Origin: Closterium sp. Naga37s-1
Lineage: Eukaryota; Streptophyta; Zygnematophyceae; Desmidiales; Closteriaceae
Direction: 5' to 3'
DNA length: 64,000 nt
Assembly: GCA_947471745.1 (NCBI GenBank)
Contig: CANJKZ010000523.1
Coordinates: forward strand, 74,501-138,500
The notes under the pieces are model-generated. The model ran no database searches, was not told where the DNA came from, and saw only the letters and a list, made by a program, of their open reading frames with translations. Below, piece by piece: positions 55,550-64,000 of this stretch. Each line of letters begins with the position of its first letter. Position 1 is the stretch's first letter. Both the position numbers and the translations under genes were made by a program.

Positions 55550-55697
55550 ATCATCATACATCATGCATCATCTTTTAAAACACTGCTCCATACTCTAATT
55601 TCTAACCCTCATGTATTCCCTAAACGCATTTCCCCGAAAGGCCTCTCCAATCCTCAGTAAATCCACACTACTGCTGGGCAGAGTTAATGACAGGGCA
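55550..55697. other. Downstream region of SecY, nothing recognised
   Basis: AT-richer spacer between the inverted repeat and the SecY stop codon. It would contain the SecY 3' UTR. No clear poly(A) signal was identified. Confidence 0.5.
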
Positions 55698-58600
55698 TCA
55701 GGTAGCAGTCTTGATTTGAAAGCGTGACAGTGTTTGCATGAGATGGGTGACTTGGAGATAACTCTCTATGGTGCGGCGCAGAGATATGATGGAGCCAACC
55801 TGGTGTCACACACACACACTGCAGTTAGACACCCATCCAACATGCCGCCTGGCCTGGGCCCAAATGATTAGGCAAGAAAAGGACTGGATGGTGGATAAGA
55901 GACATGCAGGATAGCAGGGATTACAGGATGGAGACATTGAGTAACAATCACTATGAACTCACAATGATCAGAAGTGATGTGAAAGCTATGGAGATCCCCG
56001 AAATTCGGTAGACAAACAGACTAACTGCTGATGATGCAGACGCCATGGATGCTAGCAGCACACCACCTGGTGAGGAGAGAGCACAAAGAATGGTGAGGGC
56101 AGAGCACAAGGAATGGTGAGGGGAGAGCACAAGGAATGGTGAGGGGAGAGCACAAGGAATGGTGAGGGGAGAGCACAAGGAATGGTGAGAGGAGAGCACA
56201 AGGAATGGTGAGAGGAGAGCACAAGGAATGGTGAGGGGAGGGCACAAGGACTGCATGAGGGCAGAGCACCAGAAAACGTAGTAGCAGGTGGTGATGTGAG
56301 GGTACTCCCTTGTAATGAACCACTGCCAGCACATTCACAGCTGCCAGGCCACCGTCCACCGCTTTCCTACTGCTGCCACACTGGCCGCTCCCAGTGTAAC
56401 CATCTCCCTTGACCCATCGCAGTGCCGGTCATTGGAGACAGGAATGGGACCACGTTGGTGCGCGGTGGGGAGTGGCGGGCAAGACAGGGGGGCAGAGTGA
56501 GAGAGGAAGGAGGGAGGGCTGTGCAGAGTGCGGGACTTTGGGGGGGGGGGAGAGTGGAGCAAGGGCGCACCAAGGAAGCGAGTGGAGTCACGTGCGTCTC
56601 TGAGGAACTCGGCTGTCTCCGCCCCTGGCCTCACATGCCGCACCCTCGCCCCTATCGCCACTAGACTGTCCGCTATGTCCTTTATCGTGTCGTCCTGGTG
56701 TTATGCATGCACGCACGTGCACGCGCGCGCGCACACACACATGCACACATACACACAAACACACACACACACACATACACACACACATATACACAGACAC
56801 ACACACATACACACACATGGCACACACACACAGACGCGCACAAACATAGGCGCGCACACACACAGATCCACATACACACGGACAAGCGCGCACACATGCA
56901 CACGCACCAAAACATCCGCATATGCACACCATCCCCTCTCCCACACGCACACATGACATGCACACACCCGCATGGGGTATGCACAAACATCCGAGTAAGA
57001 AGCAGGAAATGGATGTGGGCAAGTGTGGTGTGGTGCGCGCAGCAGAGTGCATGTGCGGAGGAAGCGAATGCCTAGCACTAAACCGTGTGCAGAGTGCAAT
57101 AGGCAGCAGTGTGGCAATAGGGGCGAGCAGCACACCAGGTCGTATATGTTGAAGAGGATGGTGATGAGGAACACGGCTGTGTGGCCCAGCGCACGCACGT
57201 GCAGGGGAGCAGCAGCCACGTTGTACCCACCCACCTCCCTGCACGCACACGCACGCACGGCTCAATGCTCACATGACCACACGGAATGCCACATGCACTG
57301 CCTTGCCGGCACCCATGCAGCACTGCAAGGGGTTTTTTGGGTGCAGCCCACGGGAAATAAAGACCATGAAAAGGTTGCAGTGCACAAAGACACTATCAGA
57401 CACGCCCTGCGCTGTGCTGCCATGGTTCTGCTGTGCATGTGCCAACTGAAATAAGCTGAGCATTCTGCCTTAGGAGATACGCCCTGTGCAGCACAGCGCA
57501 AGCAGCACGCACCGGAGAATCATGGTGGCGGAGGAGGCGAGCAGGGAGGCGTTGAAGACGGGGTACATGCCCTGGGGGATGAGCGGGAACGGCACCACTG
57601 GCTGCACCTGCGCCCTCTCCTCCCTGCACCCATGGCACGCACATTTGCATAGATGCATGGCGGCACACGATTTTGCACGGGGAGTGGTGAACGTATGCAC
57701 CAGACGCACGTGTGGTTTAAAAAAGAGAGACATATGGGTCGACATACAGAGAGGAGGGTAGGTGCTGAGATAACAATGCATGGCGAGGAGGGTTGCGCAG
57801 AGAGGCGTGGTACAGAGAGGGCGTGGTGATGTTGAAGTCAAAGTAGAGCAGCGGCACACGGCGCACTCCCCCCACCAGCCACGCAGCCGCGAAGGTGGTG
57901 AGCACAAAGAGCGTCAGCAGCAGCGCCAGCAGTGCCACCACGTGCGGGTCCGACAGCAGACGCTCTGCCCTTGCTCAGCATATGGAGGGGAGCAGGGAGG
58001 GGGGGAAGAGGGTGGGCGCCCCGGGGGGCAAGCAAGGCAGAGTGGAAGTGAGTGAAGTGCATTGGTGCACAGGACACGGAAGCCATTAGAGCGCACGGCA
58101 ACAGGGTGGCTGGGTGAGCGAAGCCTTGCAGGCGAGCGGTGGTGGTGAGTGGCGTGGAGTGTGGGCAGGGCAGTGGCGCAGCGACCTTTGAAGAGGGCGA
58201 GGGCGGGCTGCAGCGATGCTGTGAAGCCCGACAGGATGCTCAGACAGATGAGCAGCGAGTAGCCCTCGCCTGGCACGTGGGGGGGGGGAGAAAAGGGCAA
58301 GCGGTGGTGATGGCGGGGAGAAGACAGGGCGCAGTGAGTCGAACAGCCATGCTCACGACATGGAGCAAGCTCTGCAGCACAATACACCATGGCACGGCAT
58401 GGCATGGCATGGCATGGCATGGCATGGCATGGCATGGCATGGCATGGCATGGCATGGCATGGCATGGCATGGCATGGCACAGATGGGCAGGGAGGCATGG
58501 GGAGCGCGGGAAGGGTGGGGAGGGCGGGGAGGGTGTTACCGACGCCGAACTTGGTGATGGCGGAGCAGAGGCCCTGCAGCATGGTGGAGCCCGCTGCCAG

Positions 58601-59168
58601 GGCCAGGGACGCACGCAGGAACGACGGCAGCCACACTCTGGCACGGGGGTTAGGGGGCACACGCGTGCAGAGGGAGGGGGTGATGCATGTGAAGGACGTG
58701 AGGGCTTGGGACATCCAAGATGCAGCGTGAGGGTGGGTCGGGGAGGGGATGAGCCTTGCAGGTGCACATGAGTGAGTGGTGGTGTGGGAGCACATGGGGG
58801 GCGCAGTGCAGCGCACCTGAGGGCGCCAGTGCAGTCCATGGACGTCCATGCTGTCAGCCCGCCAAACACCACTGCCAGCCCTGCTGACACGTAGAAGCTG
58901 CAGAGGGGAAGGGGGGGAGAGACACGCCGAGAAGGGTGAGAGGAGAGATGCAAGGGCGAATGCAAGTTGTCATAATCAGAACGGAAATGAGAGGAGAGTG
59001 AGTGTGGGTGAGTGTAAGAAGCGAGTTGTTTGAAAAGGTGCATGCATGTGCGCACTGACGTGTATCGCTGGATGAGTGCAGCACCCCTTGACCCCTCGTT
59101 GCGCAGGTTGTTGAGATGTGGTGAGATGCGCAGCGCCAACACCACCTGGTCGTACACGTGCACGCGCC

Positions 59169-59217
<49 letters not shown>

Positions 59218-60706
59218 ACACACACACACAGCGAAGTGCGCACAGGGGGTAAGTGTCACGATGACATGCAGAGGGGTTCGTGAGAGAACGAGAAGGCCAA
59301 TAGTGGGTGACGGGGAGGCACTGGGTGATAGAGAGGTGGGTGAGGGAAGGGCGGTGGCACCTGAAGGATGATGGAGGCGAATATGTGCGGTGTGATGCCC
59401 AGAGCGAACAGGTTGATGGGACCTCCCGGTGATGCCACCTCCAGATCCAACCCTGCCCCACCGCACCACACCACATGGCACCTCATCATTATATGACCTC
59501 AAAACTGTTCCATGAGCAGAACATAGCATGGCGGTGCAGAGAAAACAGCAGCAGCCCTAGTGCGGCCCTCTTTCCCCTCCCCTCTCCCCCCTCACCGGCG
59601 GCCATGAGCAGCGGGTGGTCGTGGGTGGCAGTGGTAGCCTCCTTGAGGCCAGCCAACGGCACGGCATAGCCCACGCGGGACAGGGCCAGCAGGGCCGTGG
59701 TGACGAGTGCGCGGCGGGCGAGCTCGTCGCGGAAGAGCCGGTCCACAGCGCGCTCCACGTGCGTCTGCCACATCGCCACCGCCAGGAACAAGTTCCGGTA
59801 TGCCCGCCCGCTGCCCCCCCCACCTCCCCGCCCCCATGTGCGTCCCGCCTCCTGTGCCGCCCAGGGCGGCCCCTCTGCGCCGCGTGGCGCTGCTTGTGCT
59901 TGTGGCTGGCTTCGCGCTTGCGTGCGTGGTGACGCCGCGGGGGCGTGCTGCGTGGCAGAGGGAACGGGCGCCGTCGCTGCGCCGTTGGACGATGACGCAG
60001 AGGCGCTGCTGCGCGCCTGCTCGTGCTCGTGGTCTTGACCTTGCTGACCCGCTGTTCTACTGATGCTTTCGCCGTCCCTTGCTTGCGCCCTCGCCTCCCC
60101 CACTTCTGCTTGCACCTCTCCTCGCCCCAGCGCCTGCACGCTCACCTGCAGCATTGCCTCCGCCACCTCTCGCGGAATCCCGCCACCCTCCCACCCTACC
60201 CCGCCCACCCCCCCACCCTCGTCGTCACGTATCCCCGCCTCCGTCCGCCCCTCCCCCACCGACTCGTCTCCAACCGTCCCTACTCCATCCGCCGCCCGCG
60301 CCTGCGGGTCGTCCGCGCCCCAACCGTCCGCCCTCTCGTGCTCCGCCGAACCCACTCGCCCCTCCTCCCCGCGTCCCGCGCTAGCAGCGCGCACTTCAAC
60401 CGGTCTGTACCGTTGCCTACCGCCGCCCCTACAGCGCCCCGCCCGGCTTCCTTCCGCCATGCCGCTCCGCCACCGCCCACATTTTTCGCGCGATGTCCCT
60501 TGCGCCCAACCTCTGTGCGCCGCCAATACGCCACCCCGCGCGTGGTTCAGCGCGGACCAGCGGAGTGCGGAAGGCGCGTGCATGGCAGCGCGGACATTGA
60601 TCCGGATCGGGGGATGGTAACGGGCGCGCGGGGACGAGGGGGAGGAGAGGAAAGCGGGGCGGAGAAGGGGAGGCGGGGGACGGATTCCCCGCGCCAGCAC
60701 GTCCAT
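55698..60706 (-). CDS. Plastid-type SecY protein translocase subunit (SCY1/SCY2 family), 12 exons
   Basis: SecY forms the membrane channel that moves proteins into thylakoid (SCY1) or inner envelope (SCY2) membranes. My exon model (minus): 60706-59596, 59452-59361, 59145-59060, 58897-58817, 58637-58540, 58269-58186, 57964-57814, 57623-57513, 57238-57136, 56694-56592, 56066-55963, 55799-55698. All have GT-AG borders, phases agree, and the product is about 741 aa. SecY marks: [17 protein letters not shown] (first membrane segment, ~335), [120 protein letters not shown]. About 330 residues of Ser/Arg/Ala- then Gly/Glu-rich sequence precede the core, starting like a transit peptide. The exon 10-11 join is a few residues short of typical SecY, so a small exon may be missed. 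SCY1 versus SCY2 is not decided. Confidence 0.85.
56080..56260. repeat. 23-bp minisatellite in a SecY intron
   Basis: AGAGCACAAGGAATGGTGAG + GGG repeated about 7 times, within the intron between exons 10 and 11. Confidence 0.9.
56715..56960. repeat. CA-rich microsatellite in a SecY intron
   Basis: Interrupted (CA)n with CGCGCA and CACATA variants, within the intron between exons 9 and 10. Cys/Val open frames on the minus strand are artefacts. Confidence 0.9.
58387..58479. repeat. ATGGC pentanucleotide microsatellite in a SecY intron
   Basis: About 18 copies of CATGG/ATGGC in the intron between exons 5 and 6. A related CATGC tract lies in a tRNase Z intron at 61970-62090. Confidence 0.92.
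59170..59233. repeat. CA dinucleotide microsatellite in a SecY intron
   Basis: Nearly pure (CA)n of about 30 units, just upstream (minus strand) of the exon 3 acceptor. Confidence 0.93.
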
Positions 60707-61140
60707 GGTGGCGCGCGCTCGTCTAGCGCAACGCGAGGTGAGATGAGGGCTCTGGGAGGGCTGTGCGCGCAGTGAAAGGTGGAGCAGGCGGGAGAGGTAC
60801 GCGGCCGCGATGAGGAACGGGCAAGATACGGGCTGACGCCGCACAGCCTGCTGGCCAAGTCAGTCGTTTGTGCTGGCGCTTGACGGAGAGCAGTTACAAG
60901 TACCAGATGGTGGCACGATGATGAGCTTCACGTACAAGGTGTCTCATTTACACAAATTTTGCGCTGTGCTGGACGTTCTTTCTGGCAGATTCTACCGGTA
61001 CTATGTACCAACATCACAAAGCTGCTTGTTGGACAAATCTGTGAGGCACCCCCTGTAACACAACATAATTTGTGTGGTCATTTTAAACGCACTGTCGAGA
61101 AAAATATTATGGTAATCTATTCTATTGACGTATAGTCGCA
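60707..61140. other. Spacer between SecY start and tRNase Z stop
   Basis: About 430 bp. The SecY frame is open upstream of its first ATG to about 60844, with only a GTG there. The rest is AT-richer and should hold the tRNase Z 3' end and the SecY promoter. No clear promoter element was recognised. Confidence 0.5.
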
Positions 61141-64000
61141 TTATGTACTTTCCGGTAGGAACGGAGTGACCTTGCTTCTCAATGGCTCTGGCAGTGTAGC
61201 AATGCTCTCCAATATCTCCTGCAGCAAGCAGGGAGCAGGCGCATGAGCAGGAATGGCGAAAGGAGCACGTGCCAGGGCCAACCAACGGCAACTCGTGGCG
61301 CGAGCAGTGCATGGGCGCGAGTGAGGGGGGTGGCGTACTGACATGGCGGTTGTATCGCGCTGAGAAGTGGATGAAGAGAATGGCCTCGTTCTGAAACATG
61401 TGCGCCAGAGGGCGCAGCTGGGGGATGGCACCACGGCACCACGGCACAGAGGGCATGTGTGGGGCAAGGGCATCAACAGGGATTATACGTTTTGTGCAAC
61501 TGCTGTTGACACAAAAATTAAGGCCAGTTTCGCCAGCATAAACAAGAGGACGGGAAGAAGCCAAGGGCAGGTGATCAGAACAGGTGAGAGAGCGAGATGA
61601 GAAAGCTTGCCTCGTTGATGTGAATGTGGCCAAACTTCCTTGCATGCTCTATGGTGACCGAGTCATCAATGAACGTCACCTGCACGCACCACCACCATGC
61701 AGCAAGGGATGAGGGCTGGACGTTGAGCACACATGCACTTGAACGAGATGGAGCAACACAATCAGAGCAGCAAGTGGGTGTGGTGGCAGTGAGCGCGCGT
61801 GCTTGCCCCCTGGTGGCATGGCATGGACGTGTGGCGGGGCAGGGCAGACCTCCATGATGAGCAGCTTGGCGCGCAGCACATGGGCGTTGGCAGGGTCCGT
61901 GATGAACTCCGCTGTTGTGTCGCCTGTAAACGCCACCTCGCCCACCTCCACCTCCTCCGTTATCTGCACCTCATGCCATGCCACGCCATCCCATGCCATG
62001 TCATGCCATGCCACGCCACACCATGCCATGCCACGTCATGTCATGCTGTGCTACACCATAACATGTCATGCCATGTCACGGCATGGGATCAAGCAGTGAA
62101 TGGAACACACACAGCACATCACACAACCACTGCCTTTCAGGAAAGAGTCCCACAGCACTTGTGCTGGTACATGCAATACGGAAGCAATGCTGCACAAAAA
62201 TCGCGCGCTGCCCATGGTTTACTGCTCTGCACTCGCCTGTGTGCCGGCATCCTTGAGTCGCTTGATCTCAGCGCCTGGCAAGCCCTGGTACTGCGGCAGC
62301 AGCTTGTGCCTCCGAGACGAGATCAAATAGCCCTGGGGGTCACGGGTGTAACACATTTGTGACACGGGGAGGCGCATGGGCGAAGGCGAGCTGGGATGAT
62401 GAGGAGCAGAGACAGAGTGGGGGAAGCGCGAGGCCCAAAGGTGGACTGGTGGAGCGCACGATGCGAGCAGCAGTGGGTGCAGAGGCAGGAACAGCAGGTC
62501 ATGCTCACAGCTGGCAACAGGCGCAGTGGATGGTGGAGCGGGTGGTGAGAGCAGCAAGGGCAGCATCCAGCCATCAACTCCAGGGTACCATGCCTCCATC
62601 CATGCGCACACCAACCCCCCCCAGCACCATCACCGCTGCCCGGGTGAGCCTCTCTCCTCCCCTGCGTCACCCCGTGCACTGACCTGGCTGGGCAGCACGT
62701 GGTACGTGGTGAACGGCTGCACCACATAGCCCTTCTTCACCCGCATCTCCTCGCCCACCTGCTGCCACGCACACGCGCACACACATGCGCACGCCACCAA
62801 GCATGAGGCCACGCATGCTGGTGCGCACCGTGGACGGGGCTCATGTTCCCAACATGCAGAGTCACAGAGGGGCATGGCAAGGGGAGCGGTGACAGGTAGG
62901 CGCGACAGCGAGAGCATGGCAGGGGGGGCGAGGCAGGGAGGCATGGCAGGGGGGCGTGACCTGGAGGGGTATGAGTTGGAGGGGCAGGGTGCTGCGGTCG
63001 AGTTGTTGGAAGCACTGTATCATGGCCGTCACGCCCTGCACGGCTGATGGCGGCACCACCACTGTGGGCGGCGCCAGTGAGAACAGCCCCCTCGTCGCCA
63101 CGTGGAACGCCAGCCCGCCCTGCACACACCCGCATGCCGTGGTGGGGGGTTGGCGGTCGGGGTGGGTGGTGGGGGAAAGGGGGAGGACGAAAGGGGGGAG
63201 TGGAAAGGGGATGAGCCGACGTATGGGGGCATGGCGGGCTCACGCTGCGCAATGCCAGGAAGAATTCCAGCCGTGCGTGAAGCGTGTAGCGGGTATGCGG
63301 CGTTCCCAAGGCAGCGAGGGGCAGGGCGGGGCGGGGCGGGGCGGCACGGACCACGTGGTCGATGTGGGTGTGGGAGATGAGCACGGTGTCTTGGAAGACA
63401 GCGCGCGCAGGGCACCTGCCGATGTCAAACGCCACGCGCATGCTCGGTATTATCACACACGTCTCCTGCCCGCCCACCGACACGCCCTCCACCTCGTACC
63501 CCCCCACCACCATGCCCGCGCCCCGCTTGCCCTTGCTCCGCTGCTCTCCCCCGCCTCCTTCATCCCCCCTGCCATCGCCCGTACTCTCGCCCTTTTCCCT
63601 TCCGCCTCCCTTCTTCCCCTTGCCCCGCTTCTCGCTGCCCCCCGCCCCTACAGCAGGGGGCAACTCCTCCCCCGCGCCAGTCCGCGCCGTCGCAGCACCC
63701 TTCATCGCCGTCCCCTCCCCGTGGTCGCCCGTCATCCCCTCGCTTCCCCCTCGTTCCCCGCCCTCGCCAACCGTCCGCGCAGCGCCGTTGGACTCACGTC
63801 GGCTTTCCCCTTCCACCGCTACGCCTGTCGCTGCTTCCGCCCGGGCGCCAGCAGCCTCCGCGCCAACGCCGCTCATTCCGCGCATGCCACTGGTGCGCCC
63901 CTCGTTCTCCTGGCTGAGTGAGCGCGCGGAATCCAGTCGCCCGTTGGACACGCAGTGCGGCGGGGCGCAGCAGGCGGAAGGGGCGCGGGAAAATGGCGGG
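61141..64000 (-). CDS. TRZ: Short-form tRNase Z (tRNA 3'-end endonuclease), 8 exons, 5' end open
   Basis: tRNase Z cuts the 3' trailer from precursor tRNA; plants have cytosolic (TRZ1) and plastid (TRZ2) short forms. Exons (minus): from the window edge to 63352, 63119-62961, 62758-62684, 62332-62237, 61963-61850, 61679-61611, 61417-61343, 61218-61141. Every junction is phase 0, and about 421 aa are seen. Metallo-beta-lactamase motifs: YEVEGVSVGGQETCVIIPSM and VAFDIGRCP before the metal-binding SHTHIDHV-GGL (split by intron 1), FTTYHVLPSQGY, VAFTGDTTAEFITDPA, IEHARKFGHIHINE and AILFIHFSARY. The introns after exons 4 and 6 have GC donors (CAG-GCGAGT, GAG-GCAAGC). About 150 residues of Gly/Glu/Arg-rich sequence precede the domain. 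Exon 1 is open to the edge; its only early in-window ATG is near 63885, so the true start may lie outside. Confidence 0.92.
61970..62090. repeat. CATGC-type pentanucleotide tract in a tRNase Z intron
   Basis: Imperfect CATGCCATGCCACGC repeats between exons 4 and 5. Confidence 0.85.

Noticed and set aside
56330..56420. Extra SecY exon ([13 protein letters not shown] frame) between exons 10 and 11
   Set aside because: No acceptor and donor pair keeps the frame; direct joining of exons 10 and 11 does. A small missed exon remains possible.
60023..60775. 250-codon plus-strand frame opposite SecY exon 1
   Set aside because: Pro/Arg-rich antisense shadow of a GC-rich exon with no recognisable domain.
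60707..60844. SecY start at 60844
   Set aside because: The codon there is GTG; the first in-frame ATG is at 60706.

Overview
The window is eukaryotic nuclear DNA from the green lineage. A streptophyte (charophyte) alga fits best. The right end holds two intron-bearing genes, a plastid-type SecY and a plant-type short tRNase Z. The rest is satellite DNA and nested LTR retrotransposons, one of which is a Ty3/Gypsy element carrying a cytosine-5 DNA methyltransferase; such methyltransferase-bearing retrotransposons have been reported from charophytes and dinoflagellates. Species is not assigned.

Layout. 1-940: a 31-bp minisatellite. 941-12688: a 181-bp tandem satellite with higher-order repeats, interrupted at 4159-8739 by a 5'-truncated minus-strand Ty1/Copia element (copia C). 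12689-46247: a plus-strand Ty3/Gypsy element inserted into the satellite, with a GCGC duplication on both sides. It is split twice. Copia A (13662-32577, plus strand, target duplication GATAC) lies in gag and itself carries a tandem pair of minus-strand Copia elements, B1 and B2, sharing one LTR (19491-31327). Copia D (33630-40817, minus strand, target duplication TACCA) lies between gag and protease. With the insertions skipped, the Gypsy reading frame is continuous in the order gag, protease, DNA methyltransferase, reverse transcriptase, RNase H, integrase, broken only by five in-frame stop codons. Its ends are odd: the arrangement is A1-coding-B1-A2-B2, not two plain LTRs.

46248-47225: a satellite remnant, a GGTAAT-type microsatellite and a probable inverted-repeat element. 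47226-54353: copia E (plus strand, target duplication ACCAC), which has lost the N-terminal part of gag and has a leader of GC-rich repeats. 54354-55600: a second, unrelated 31-bp minisatellite split by a 503-bp MITE with TA duplication, then GTCCCTGG repeats and a 21-bp inverted repeat.

55698-60706 (minus): a 12-exon plastid SecY translocon gene. 61141-64000 (minus, 5' end open at the window edge): an 8-exon tRNase Z gene with all introns in phase 0, two of them GC-AG. The two genes are head-to-tail and about 430 bp apart. No rRNA, tRNA or CRISPR was seen. Copia B1 is the only retroelement whose full gag-pol reads without a break.
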